NCBI GenBank assembly: GCA_947568835.1
Contig: OX387610.1
Span: 14,799,001 to 14,863,000 of the forward strand
Length of the DNA stretch: 64,000 nucleotides
Origin: Protonemura montana
Taxonomy: Eukaryota; Arthropoda; Insecta; Plecoptera; Nemouridae
Direction: 5' to 3'
The notes below the pieces were generated by a model that was given only the letters and a program-made list of their open reading frames with translations, was not told where the DNA came from and searched no databases. Positions within the stretch are counted from its first letter, which is position 1, and the number at the start of each line of letters is the position of its first letter. The position numbers and the translations under genes are program-made. Of the stretch, positions 21,420-35,500 are shown piece by piece.

Positions 21420-23171
21420 CAAGACATTGAAATGGAATGAAAACACACATTTTTATTTCTTCGGTTAGGCAATTTTATAAATATTTCAAATTTTGGGGTT
21501 TACAGGTTTTAACCACACGTTAACTTAACAGTAAACACCGAAGAGTAAACACGATAAAGTTGTTCGGTTTGTATTTTTGTCAACATTCACCAATTGGTAA
21601 GTTCAGATAGAATATATAGCTAGAGGTTAACAAAAAATCATAGCACATTTTTCTACGTTGGAAAGATATTCTTATTATATAATAAAATATATTGCATCAA
21701 TGAGGAAAGGGAACATTATTATAAATATATTAGTAATTTGAATTACCATTCAGTTTGACAACTTCTAGTCGGTAACAATAAAGGCAGCAGAGTGATTTCC
21801 TCCCACACAGAAAACGTAAGCCATCAACATTTCATCGTAAAATATAGCAAAAGCCGAGGGCAAAAAATGCAACAGTGGTAGAATCGCACGTACTATTTAC
21901 GTAACATTAACAAAATAAGATCCGGAATAAAGTGCGTAAATCGCAAACGTAAACACGCGTTAATTGCACTAGAGTATCAACCCGTTTGTAGAATATATAT
22001 AGGTGCTACGTACGTAAGCGAAGCGAGATTCCATTTCATGTAAGTATTCGAGGCGCACTCATTATTCGTGAAAACAATTGATGTAAAAAACACAGAACAC
22101 CGATTGCGATTAGTCATCGAAGTGGACAAACAAACGTGCGATTATTACATCAAGGAGAAAAATAATATCAAAGCCGATTCGGGCAGAAGTAACTAATAAA
22201 TAGGTAGTAAGTAATGCTATTCAACTATTTTGTCATTCTAAACTTAAAATAAATGGTGCTGTTTTCAGAGAAATTACATTTCTTTTCTGTGTTTAAAATG
22301 GAAGGTTTTTAAAGTTGGGAATAATGACTGGAATTTGTTTGCAGTCGTTATTGTGTTTATAAAAAGATGACAACATTTTGGTATTGTTTACGGTAGAAAA
22401 CGTTTGGTCCCTAAACATTAGTCGTGCTCGTCGTAATTTAGGGACAGACAAGGTTTGATTCTCGGTCGGATTCGCAGCAGAAGCCAAATCGGAATCCTGC
22501 AAAATTCTACGCAAGTAGCGAACGTTACTGCTCGATGGCAAGAGAGACGATCGCAAAAAGATCAACAAAATCTCGGCTTCTCCACAAAACCAGCGCAGCG
22601 ATCACTTCAAGATTATTCAAGATTATCTGTTGTAAAGAACTACTTTAAAAAACTCTACTTGAACAAATTCCCTTGCACCACTTTTCATTTCACACCACAA
22701 ACCAAAGCCCGCTTTTATATCTCCTTTAATCGTAAGGTATTCATAAATAATTCCATCGCGATAATTTTGTTGGTGAATGCTAGAAGCTTAAACTGGTTTT
22801 TAGACTTATGTCCACTCATCTTTCGCTGGGCGATGGACCGCTTTCGCCCTCGATAAAATAACAGACTTGCGTCGCAAAACGTAGGTAAAATAGATTGTTT
22901 ATCCTTGGCATTCAAAAACCCTGTTTTGAATGCTTAAAAAAAAAAACCAGTCGAACTTATATAGTAAACTTGACCAGTCCTTTTGGCCAAATCTAAGCAT
23001 ATGTGACAGATATGTCAGAGGTCGATAAGCCATCAAAAAACCCAGACGGTGCCAATTCTTTCTTAAACATCTTCTCTTGCCGCTAGCACCTACTAAATCA
23101 GCTCATCTTACGTAAAACGAATAAAATAAAATCAGAACCACGAAAAAAACGACTAGCTCCGAATGAGTATT
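21420..23171. other. Intergenic, FATP to anoctamin
   Basis: No recognisable gene. About 22850-22935 is a degenerate FB1 fragment (GATAAAATAACAGACTTGCG, CATTCAAAAACCCTG). The 3' untranslated region of anoctamin should lie just left of 23172; ATAAAATAAA occurs on the plus strand near 23121 but no minus-strand AATAAA was assigned. Confidence 0.5.
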
Positions 23172-23414
23172 CTACGATCCATTGCCGACGAACATTTTGT
23201 GGTCGGCCGCGTTGAGCCGTCTTCTAGCTTCTCTGTCGCCATCGCACGCGGCTGCGGCCTCCGCCTCCGCCGCTATCAGCGAGTTGGAGTCGATGACGGG
23301 ATTAGCGGCGCGACGCGCGCGTAGCGTCTCCTGACAGATGATCGTCTCGTTCGTCAAGTACGCTTCACGTCGCATCTGATCTCGCAGCTCGTGTGGGACG
23401 TCGGGGATCAGACC
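23172..23414 (-). CDS. Anoctamin coding exon 14 (C-terminus, stop)
   Basis: Acceptor CAG at 23417-23415; stop TAG at 23174-23172. Encodes [20 protein letters not shown], then a variable Ala/Arg-rich tail ending FVGNGS. IPDVP and the charged helix after it are the usual family C-terminus. Confidence 0.93.
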   Translation of the reverse strand, partial: GLIPDVPHELRDQMRREAYLTNETIICQETLRARRAANPVIDSNSLIAAEAEAAAACDGDREARRRLNAADHKMFVGNGS

Positions 23415-26400
23415 CTGCGCGGAGACAGCATCGCAGTTAGTTGGACAGTTTGGTGTGTGGAAGTGAACAGAAGCCATGATGGTTTTTAGACTCATGTCTA
23501 CTTGATTTATCCTTAGCACTAGTTTTAACAAAAACTATTTCAACTGGGTTTTGAATGCTAAGTATAGGCTACTAAAATTTCCTTAAAGTAGCCCTTTAAT
23601 TAGCATTCAAAACCCAGTTCAAATAGTTTTTATTGAACGGAAGCTAGTTTATTTTATTATTTTGAACACTTCTCAAAAATTGATGCCCAAACAGCTGTAA
23701 GTATTCAGACTCTTGGTTCAACTCCTTGGAGATCTGTCATTCTCATTAAATACACTAAAATCGTCTCAAAAAGCCAGTGTCCAAGTAGCTCAATTGGTTA
23801 GAGCAACACCCGCGACAGGTGGAGATCGGGGTCCAAGTAGCTCAATTGGTTAGAGCAACACCCGCGACAGGTGGAGATCGGGATCCAAGTAGCTCAATGG
23901 GTTAGAGCAACACCCGCGACAGGTGGAGATCGGGGTCCAAGTAGCTCAATGGGTTAGACAACACCCGCGACAGGTGGAGATCGAGGTCCAAGTAGCTCAA
24001 TTAGTTAGAGCAACACCCGCGACAGGTGGAGATCGGGGTCCAAGTAGCTCAATTTGTTAGAGCAACACCCGTGACAGGTGGAGATCGGGGTCCAAGTAGC
24101 TCAATTGGTTAGAGCAACACCAGCGACAGGTGGATATCGGGGTCCAAGTAGCTCAATTGGTTAGAGCAACACCCGTGACAGGTGGAGATCGGGGTCCAAG
24201 TAGCTCAATGGGTTAGAGCAACACCCGCGACAGGTGGAGATCGGGGTCCAAGTAGCTCAATGGGTTAGAGCAACACCCCTGATTGGTTAAGATTGAAGTT
24301 TGAGTCCCCGTTTAGGCATCAATTTTTGAGATGGTTATAGTGTTGATAATAATAAAAACCCCGCGCATTGCATGCGTTTGGAATTTAAATAAGATGTGAA
24401 TCGAGTGTCAAGAGGCTGAATAATGTTGCTGTGAAGAAGGAAAGAGAGCGCAACTAACAGAAGATGAAAGCAGACAGAACCAAGAAATGAGCTCACGAAC
24501 GGGCTCATTGTTTACCTGTATCGCCATGGTGACGAACCCAACAAAGTTTTGAAAGACGACAATGAAAGCGAGCCTGGCGGCCATGATGTGCCAGTAGATT
24601 GGCGGGCGCTTGTACTTCAACGTCGGGTCAGGATGGTCGTACGGGTTCCGGAACTCGGCATATCTGCAAGAAAAAGAGCCACGCTGTTATAAACAAGCTA
24701 CGGACAAGTCTAATAAACCCTTCGCAATTTAATGGGTACAAAAATTATATTTTGCTTTCTCCCATAAAAGTTGCTTGAAGTCTTTCAAAAGTCTGAAATG
24801 TTCTTATGTTAAAGTGCATATTAAATGGCAATTTCCTGTGACAGTCGATATTTAAAAACCTTTGGTCATGCTTATGGTGGTGACACGACCAATACCTGAC
24901 TCAGTGCAGTGTTGCTTAACTTTCATCCCTACGATCTCTCTCCCGAACAGAGCTGGTCATGTGTATGATGGTCACCCATCCAATACCTGACCCAGCACAG
25001 TGTTGCTTAACTTTCATTCCTCCTACCTCTCTCCCGAACAGAACTGGTCATGTGTATGATGTTCACCCATCCAATACCTGACTCGGCGCAGTGTTGCTTA
25101 ACTTTCATCCCTCCAACCTCTCTCCCGAACAGAACTGGTCATGTGTATGATGGTCACCCATCCAATACCTGACCCAGCACAGTGTTGCTGAACTTTCATT
25201 CCTCCAACCTCTCTCCCGAACAGAACTGGTCATGTGTATGATGTTCACCCATCCAATACCTGACTCAGCGCAGTGTTGCGTTACTTTCATCCCTCCAACC
25301 TCTCTCCCGAACAGAACTGGTCATGTGTATGATGGTCACCCATCCAATACCTGTCCCAGCGTAGTGTTGTTTAACATCGGTGATCTATTTACCGGCAGAT
25401 GGAGACGTTCATGGACGGGTTCTCCGGCGCTGCGTTTGGCTCGAAGTCGGACGTGTTGAAGTACGACAGCGTGAAGTTGAGGAATCCTTCGTCCGAGCGA
25501 GTCTCGCGGTTTACAACGAGCTTGTACACAATCTGAGGTATGAAGTTTGACGAGAAGGCAATGATGAAAGCCTGCAACAAAATTCAAAAACAACATTTCT
25601 GAACACAGTGCATGATTAGGATGTATGTGATTTCCACATAGAAGCACAAAAACTAAAGTAAGCAATTTTTTTTAAATATTTTTTCCATGTTTTCATCTTT
25701 TCTAAAAATAAGTTCAAACAAACACTTTTTTGCCCTTGTGCTACTCTATACTACGTTCAGCAAAAGAACATACTTCTCCACCAGAGGCGCCACCGGTCGT
25801 TTTGGGGTGACATTTGGGCAAACTGTCATTTTTTTAAATAATACAAAAAATTTGTGCTGATGTCTGACATTTTCCTTTTGCTCTAAAGCTTTTCTTGTGT
25901 CAAAAAGTTTTTTTTTTAACTATTATCAAAATTTTGCTTCAAATTATAACAATTTTGGGAATTATCTTACAGATATAAGAAGTATTTTGGAATTCTGCCA
26001 CCGAATCATAGCTGAAATTACATTCATAAGCTGGTAGTAATGCTGCGGCCAGTCTGCGAGCTGGTATCTTCTTTTGCAGGTTAGACTGTCAGTTAAATAA
26101 TTATAAATTAGAATTGGTAGTCTGGCATAACAATTGCTTTTTAGTACTCTTCTTGTTAACCAAATTACAAATACTAATTTCATGACGCTTGCCCCAACTC
26201 GATGGAAACCACTTCCATATGATAGTTTTTAGACTCATTGATGTAAACTTAGACCTAGTTTTAACAAAAACTATTTCAACTGGGTTTTGAATGCTAAGTG
26301 AAGAACAACTGAATTTCCCAACGTTTCGTAACTTGTACCTGTTACTTTATCAAGGATAAGAGCAGTCCTTTTAAGCTCTTACCCTTGATAAAGTAACAGG

Positions 26401-29400
26401 TACAAGTTACGAAACATTGGGAAATTTAGTTGTTCTTCACTTAGCATTCAAAACACAGTTCAGTTAGTTTTTGTCACCGCTTTCATATTTCCTTACATTG
26501 GTAACGACAGCGATGCGGCCCAGAACGTCCAGGATCCGGAACCAGACTCCGATGTTCTTGACTCTCATTGGAACCGGCCGCCGGTAGAACGTGAGGAACT
26601 TCTTGGCGTCGAGTCGCATCTCGAAGACGTTGTTGATGAGCGCAAACAGCGGCGCGAGCGGAAACGCGGCAACAAAGATCGTCACGAAGCCGTACTGCAA
26701 GACTGCACAACGCAAAGAGTCAGACGACTTATTTGTCTATTAATAGCTTTGGTATTTAAAATATTTACCCAAGTCTAATAGAATTACAATAGTTTTTATA
26801 GAATTTAAAATATATTTAATAATTATATTTAAAGAATGTGCTTTGCCCGGATTTTAATTTATTTGGTTGAAAGGTTACCTTGAAATTTTGTTTTATATTT
26901 ATAAGTATTTGATGAAGTAGCCAGAGAAGCATCTATATTTGATGAATGTCAAAGTAGAAGAAATAGTAATTATCTTCAGTATTTGCAGCTCACATAAATA
27001 CATCTACTAGCGCAGCCATTACGCAGTGTATTCAATAGATTTAACCAATCAAGAAAATAACAAATTAAAGCAGCCGGAATTTTTTTACAGACCTGTATAT
27101 TTTTAACCATAAACCGACATATCCCGGCCATAAAGAAATTTAGAAATAAGAACCATTCTTTATGATGGTTTTTAGACTCATGTCTACTTGATTTATCCTT
27201 AGCACTAGTTTTAACAAGAACTATTTGAACTGGGTTTTGAATGCTAAGTAAAGGGCTACTAAATTTCATATTTCAAATGGAGTCCTGCTCAAAATGGACT
27301 GCTCAAACCTCTGAATAAGTAACTAGTATATGTTACGAAACTTCGGGAAATTTAATAGCCCTTTACTTAGCGTTCAAAACCCTGTTCAAATAGTTTTTCT
27401 TAAGAACCATTCTCTCGACTCTGTTATCATAATCATCAAACGAATATCACAAATATCTGAACTTGACAAACGAATGTCGCATCCACTCACTCATTTCGAG
27501 GTATTCAGGGAAGAGTCCTCGCGGTCCCCAATCCACGAGTCGGTAGTCTTCGTTCCACTGGTTGTGGCTCAGAGCTAAGTTCTCTGAATGGTGCCGCAGC
27601 CCAACTTTCAATCGGAACGTGTTGAACCACTTCGTGAACATCGGCATTAGGATCTCGAGAGCTGAGTTCATGGCTTGCTTTCCAATCATGATGATGGCCA
27701 GCTGGATGCACAGCTCCATCAAACAGCCACCAGCGCTGCACTGGAGGGGAACAAGGTTTATTATGTATTTTATTTATTGATTTCTAGCTTAGGTACAAGT
27801 ATACCGGTGGTTAGTGCTAGTAGGCAATCTGGCCTATGCTAGTTCCTAGGTCTAAGGTGTATTTTTATTTATTTATTTATTGATTTCTAGCTTAGGTACA
27901 AGTATACCGGTGGTTAGTGCTAGTAGGCAATCTGGCCTATGCTAGTTCCTAGGTCTAAGGTGTATTTTTATTTATTTATTTATTGATTTCTAGCTTAGGT
28001 ACAAGTATACCGGTGGTTAGTGCTAGTAGGCAATCTGGCCTATGCTAGTTCCTAGGTCTAAGGTGTATTTTTATTTATTTATTTATTGATTTCTAGCTTA
28101 GGTACAAGTATACCGGTGGTTAGTGCTAGCAGGCAATCTGGCCTATGCTAGTTCCTAGGTCTAAGGTGTATTTTTATTTATTTATTTATTGATTTCTAGC
28201 TTAGGTACAAGTATACCGGTGGTTAGTGCTAGTAGGCAATCTGGCCTATGCTAGTTCCTAGGTCTAAGGTGTATTTTTATTTATTTATTTATTGATTTCT
28301 AGCTTAGGTACAAGTATACCGGTGGTTAGTGCTAGCAGGCAATCTGGCCTATGCTAGTTCCTAGGTCTAAGGTGTATTTTTATTTATTTATTTATTGATT
28401 TCTAGCTTAGGTACAAGTATACCGGTGGTTAGTGCTAGTAGGCAATCTGGCCTATGCTAGTTCCTAGGTCTAAGGTGTATTTTTATTTATTTATTTATTG
28501 ATTTCTAGCTTAGGTACAAGTATACCGGTGGTTAGTGCTAGTAGGCAATCTGGCCTATGCTAGTTCCTAGGTCTAAGGTGTATTTTTATTTATTTATTTA
28601 TTGATTTCTAGCTTAGGTACAAGTATACCGGTGGTTAGTGCTAGTAGGCAATCTGGCCTATGCTAGTTCCTAGGTCTAAGGTGTATTTTTATTTATTTAT
28701 TTATTGATTTCTAGCTTAGGTACAAGTATACCGGTGGTTAGTGCTAGTAGGCAATCTGGCCTATGCTAGTTCCTAGGTCTAAGGTGTATTTTTATTTATT
28801 TATTTATTGATTTCTAGCTTAGGTACAAGTATACCGGTGGTTAGTGCTAGTAGGCAATCTGGCCTATGCTAGTTCCTAGGTCTAAGGTGTATTTTTATTT
28901 ATTTATTTATTGATTTCTAGCTTAGGTACAAGTATACCGGTGGTTAGTGCTAGCAGGCAATCTGGCCTATGCTAGTTCCTAGGTCTAAGGTGTATTTTTA
29001 TTTATTTATTTATTGATTTCTAGCTTAGGTACAAGTATACCGGTGGTTAGTGCTAGTAGGCAATCTGGCCTATGCTAGTTCCTAGGTCTAAGGTGTATTT
29101 TTATTTATTTATTTATTGATTTCTAGCTTAGGTACAAGTATACCGGTGGTTAGTGCTAGTAGGCAATCTGGCCTATGCTAGTTCCTAGGTCTAAGGTGTA
29201 TTTTTATTTATTTATTTATTGATTTCTAGCTTAGGTACAAGTATACCGGTGGTTAGTGCTAGCAGGCAATCTGGCCTATGCTAGTTCCTAGGTCTAAGGT
29301 GTATTTTTATTTATTTATTTATTGATTTCTAGCTTAGGTACAAGTATACCGGTGGTTAGTGCTAGTAGGCAATCTGGCCTATGCTAGTTCCTAGGTCTAA

Positions 29401-31436
29401 GGTGTATTTTTATTTATTTATTTATTGATTTCTAGCTTAGGTACAAGTATACCGGTGGTTAGTGCTAGCAGGCAATCTGGCCTATGCTAGTTCCTAGGTC
29501 TAAGGTGTATTTTTATTTATTTATTTATTGATTTCTAGCTTAGGTACAAGTATACCGGTGGTTAGTGCTAGCAGGCAATCTGGCCTATGCTAGTTCCTAG
29601 GTCTAAGGTGTATTTTTATTTATTTATTTATTGATTTCTAGCTTAGGTACAAGTATACCGGTGGTTAGTGCTAGTAGGCAATCTGGCCTATGCTAGTTCC
29701 TAGGTCTAAGGTGTATTTTTGGCACCACGTATGATTACATAATAAAGTAACATAATATAAAATAAGTATAACATAATGAATAATAATAAATGTTGAATAA
29801 TATATCTGAATTACCGAGTCATTTATCTTAGTTATTTTTCAATTGGATCAATCTACGAGGATTACCTCGTAAATAATTATGGTGTGGACGTGCTTAAGTC
29901 GAAGAGGAAGGTGGAGCTAGGTCTAAAACCTTTAAGGACCAAATTTTCGTACCAAAAGTCACCTGAATTGCCGTCGAAATCACCATACAGCACAGATAAA
30001 ATGTCTTCATAAGATCTCGACCAAGTTAGTCAAGAAGAAACGCTCACCTCTTCTTGTCGAAGGCCGAAGACTCGATTGTATTTGGCCGGGTAGCCGACGA
30101 ACTTGCCCTTCAAGAACGCGATGTAGAAGATCGACGTGTAGTAATTGACAAATTGAAACAAGTAGATCTTGAGCGTTAGGCTGTCGTCGTACTGCGTTTG
30201 TGTACGTAGCAGCTCAAGATCTGTCAGTTTAACAGCCAGCCAGTCGTAGAACTGGAAAGAAACGAAAGAGTCATGAATGTTTTTACAACCCGTTTTTTAC
30301 GTCATAGTGAATAGAAAAATATTTTGTGGATCAAAGCGTCTACTAACAACAAAGAATCTATTACTACGTCTTTGCAAGTACAATTTGATTCGCTTTCTGG
30401 ATGAGCGCAGCCGTTTTGTTTTCCTCTTTCATCATTTCCTTTCCGACTTCTTTTGGAATGTTTAGTTCACCAAATTTTATCTTTTATAATTTTATCTTTA
30501 TGGCATATGTTCCTTAGCACTTAGGCTCACACAACTACTATGTAATTTTATGCAGCATTAAATAAATAAATAAATGCTACTGCAAGCTTTTCAAAATTTG
30601 TCTGCCATGATTTGCAATTACTGCTAATTTCAACGCATGCATGCATTTTATAATGAAAATTTTGACAAAAAAATGTAAGTACATTTCCATTAATCTTGAA
30701 TGGTTATCAAACTTATTAACCAGCGTAAGGGACCCAAGTTGAGAACACGAAAAGCCGTCTAAAGAATATCATAAAAATTAGAGAAGCCGTTTGATCTTTT
30801 TGAACAAGAACACACAAAAATGAAACAGACAATAACGGACCTTTTTATTATTATCAACACTATAAACGTTTCTAAAGTTGATGCCCAAACAAGGACTCGA
30901 ACCCCGATATCCACCTGTCGCGGGTGTTGCTCTAACCAATTGAGCTACTTGGAAACTGGATTTTTGAGGTAATTTCAGTTTATTTGATGAGAATTTGGAC
31001 ATTCATTTTTGAGACGGTCATAGTGTTGATAATAATAAAATACCCCGCGCATTGCAAGCGATTGCAATTTAAATAAGATTTCATCTAAATAACAAACCTC
31101 ATTACAATTTTACTAATTTCATCGACAATGAACTCTTTCCATGCCGCTATAGATTGAGTTAAGAAGAATGATCTCCTACCCAGTTGAGCAGCATGATGCA
31201 GAGCAGGTTGATGCTAGCAGCTGTCGCTGGGATGAAGACCATCAAGTAGCTGGCGGAGTCCTTGGCACCGAAGAACTCGTTGGAAGCAAGGACGGCCATG
31301 CGATAAAGCACCACGCCAAACACAGCTCCAATAGCCACCACGATCTTAACACACAAGTAGATGCAAACGTTAGCGGGAACTTTCCAATTCTAGTGGCGTC
31401 TTGTTTAACCTTGACACTAGCCATTTTGTTTGTTGG

Positions 31437-31473
<37 letters not shown>

Positions 31474-32506
31474 GTAATAATATTATTTTTTTTTTTCTTA
31501 GAGATACGTGTTTTTAGCATTTATTTTATCGAAATTTCAGTGCTAAGTTTTTTAATTCCCCTAAACTTAGGAATGTTGACAGCGTTTGATGAGGAACAGA
31601 CCTGACAACAAGACTGGGGGAAATAATATGTCAAATTCCTGGAAATACGTGTTTAGAGAGAAAAAATAAACATTTTAAATTCTTTGCATGGAAATTAGTG
31701 GCTATTTCGCAAAATACACACATTTTAGTGAAAAAGCTTTGTTATCTCTCAATTTAGCATTGATTGCGAAGTAGAAAAATCGACCGTTCATTCTATTCGT
31801 TGTATAGAAAACAAACAAAAAATCCTCTCCTAAGGAGTATTTACTAATTTTAGCATTTATAGTTAAAACTAAAAACATATATCTCTTACTATTATATGAT
31901 TAACTCACAATTTGACAAGCGCCAAAAAGGATGGGAAAAGATAGCAATTTAGTTAACTGGAACGAACATAATTGTAGATAAAGAATCACACTAACAGTCA
32001 AACTATTATGTCAACTATAACAGTCTGTGAAATTCAAACTATTTTATTATTAGGTTCTATTATGTTATTATTATTATTATTATTAACTGTTTTCTTCAAC
32101 CAACTAACAAAACGTGGTACTAATTATTTTAAAATGTGACTTATATACATCGGTAGATGATATGCTCAATATTTTAGGATGGCAAAACATGACGAAGTGG
32201 TTATCCATGAACGGAATGATTTTTATTTTTAAACTAACGAAGGGCTTACTGCCTGAATACTTAGGAGATAAATTAGTTAAAATTAGTAATGTTCATAAAC
32301 ATAAAACCAGAAATGCTCAATTAAATTACTATCTACAGCTCTCAAATAAAGACAAAATGAAAAAGTCACTATTTTATAAAGGAATTAGGGAATTTAATAA
32401 GCTACCAAAGAATGTAAAATGTTGTGATAGTGTTTTAGAATTTAAAAAAAAATGCATTGTAATGAATTGAAAATGTAATGGCTAGCTCAAGAGCTAAATA
32501 AAAGAC

Positions 32507-32538
<32 letters not shown>

Positions 32539-35500
32539 TAAGCAAAACTATCTGAACTGGGTTTTGAATGCTAAGTAAAGGGCTACTAAATTTCCCTAAA
32601 TTGTGCTAAGGCTAAATCAAGTAGACATGAGTCTAAAAACCATCATAAAGTGTGGTACTCACCAGCAACAAAACGACAGAGAAGCTGAGCACCGTGAATG
32701 GAACGCGTACGCTCCAGAAGCGTATGTACGGCTCTTCCTTGCGCGTGACTACGTTGACTTTAGTGCGCTTGACGTTGCTGAGTCGTGCCAGGTACTCGGG
32801 ACGAGGATGCTCCGCTTGGTGGTCAAACCCTGTGATGCCCCAGCGATGAGAGATGTCGGCAGAGTAGCGTTTCCATAGCTCCAAGAACAACGTGGCTGCA
32901 GGACAGATAAATAAGTTCACGTTTTCTTTCAGAAGCTGGTTTTTTACAACCAAACAAGGGTTTTCTTGGGTTTTTTTCGGCCAATCTTAACTTTTTTCTC
33001 GATTGGGACTAGGAATTTTGTATGTGCAGCAAAATTACGAAAAGTACTTTTAGGCAAAATGTGATTTAAATTGCAAACGCTTGCAATGCGTGGGGCATTT
33101 TATTATTATGAACACTATAATCGTCTCAAAAATTGATGGCCAAATGGGAACTCAAACCCCGATCTCCACCTGTCGCGGGTGTTGCTCTAACCAATTGAGC
33201 TTCTTGGACACTGGCTTTTTGAGACGATTTTAGTTTTTTTGATGGGAATGACAGTTCTCCAATGAGTAGAACCATGAGGCTGTAAATACTCACAGTCACT
33301 CTGATTCTAATGACGCTATATCACGTCACAACCTGTCAAACTCGAATAACTCTAATTTGACGTTCAATGCGTTGTATTTTTAGATGAAATCTGTATTTAA
33401 ATTGCAAATGCTTGCAATGCGCGGGGAATTTTATTATTAAGAACGCTATAATACTATAGTGTTCATAATAATAAAATACTTTTAAGCCGTGTTAGGCCGT
33501 AGGAGATTATAGTTCCATAAGACAAAACACAGAGATTTATTGACCTAAACCTAAGTATATTATATGATCAGAAACAATAAATATCACCTAGTACTGGATA
33601 TTCGTCCAACTTTCTTGCACCTTCACATATTTTATTATTGTTTTTGTATCATTCGTTTAGACATCACAACTGAATTACCACAAGTCTGTAATTTAGTTGA
33701 TTCATCATTCAATTGTCACATTCTCAGACTGATGCAGCAACAAAAACAAATCGCTCGAAAGCGCAAATATAAAAGTGCATCGCCACTGATTACTCAATCT
33801 ACAGTACAAATGGAATACAATTGTTTTTAGACTCATGTCTACTTGATGTAAACTTAGCACTAGTTTTAACAAAAACTATTTCAACTGGGTTTTCAATGCT
33901 TAGTAAAGAACAACTAAACTTACTATTTAACAATAGTTTTTGTCAAATGCAATACATATTTCTTCAGACTAAAATATTTTTAGAACAAAACACATTTTGG
34001 GTATTGGTTTTTTGTGTAATTTTTTCAATTTTGCTTCAATTTTTCCTCAAAGTACTAATTAAAACAAATGATCCAATCAAGCAACTAATCAGCAACGAAG
34101 TAAGTATCAACTCGCTCACCCCAGAATGACATGAAGAAAGCAAAGCCGACGGTGAACGGATTGTCGAACAGGTACGTGATCCGGGCGTAAGTACAAGTCT
34201 CAGCCAACATCCAGTAGTTACACTTCTTGTCACAGAGCGGGCACATTGTGATGTTGAGGTCCACGTTGCAGATGTCCTTGCTGGTCAACACAGGACGGGA
34301 AACATTCAGTACTTAATCGTGAACCAAACTTAGAAGTGCATTGTGGCACTGGTCTAATGGCGTCAGTGAATGAGCAGATGGTGATGAATCTACTCAAGTT
34401 TATAAGAAACCTGGTGCCGGCACGTAGCCTACTCCCGTCGAAGACCAAGGGGACCACCGGCTTAACGTCCCTTCCGAAGGACGGTACAACGTGAACAACA
34501 GGATTCCTCCACAAATCCATGCTGTCGATAGGTTGATAAGCAAGGCGAGTGAAGTTGCTGTACTAACTTTCATCCCTCCAACCTCTCTCCCGAACAAAAC
34601 TGGTCATGTGTATGATGATCACCCATCCAATACCTGACCCAGCGCAGTGTTGCTTAACTTGCATACCTCCAACCTCTCTCCCGAACAGAACTGATCATGT
34701 GTATGATGGTCACCCATCCAATACCTGACCCAGCGCAGTGTTGCTTAACTTTGGTAATCTCACGAGAACCGGTGTTACCAACACATCAAACAGTTCTGTC
34801 ACGTACGTTAGTTGCTTTTCCAGAAACGTATGTCAGCAGAGGTGGTGAGAGATGGTTTTACGTTACTATAATTAATGACAACTGTATCTATTTGTAGAGC
34901 TAAATACTTTTGCTAAACGTTGGAGAAAAAGTCTTTGCCGGCCTAAAACCTAGATCAATATTAGCTTTTAAACCCTAGACGAAAGGAAACAATATGAAAA
35001 GCCCAAATAATAACCCCATTCTTCAGAGGAACTAATCAGAAGACTGGTGATAATATCATATGTAAAAGTATTTTTAATCTATGAGCACCAATTCCAAGAG
35101 TAAAATGTGTGAAACAGTGTTACCAACGTACGCACCTGAGGTTGTTTGAGTACATCGTCGACAGCCCGAATATGAAGCAGACAAGTCCAACGAATGCAGC
35201 AGGAATCAGCATGTGGGTGTAGAAACCGAGCCACGCAAAGTAAAGTCCGTACTTGACACCGAAGTAGTCTTTGACATGGTCAATCGGTTGATGCATGATC
35301 CACTTGCTTACCGAGGCCCACTCCTCGTACAGTAGGAAGCGGAGGCTGCCTTTACCCTGGTAGTCGCCCTGAAAGAGTCCACGATCGGTTAGAAGATGGA
35401 AGTAAATAACTGTACTAGACGCTCTAGTTTGAATGAACGAATACTTTTAATTTATAGGGATTTTTTTGTCACTTTCGTAGATATATTTCTGGTCAATTAC

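Noticed and set aside
22293..22915. ORFs of 66-133 residues left of the anoctamin stop
   Set aside because: Partly overlap a degenerate FB1 repeat and each other on opposite strands; no family resemblance.
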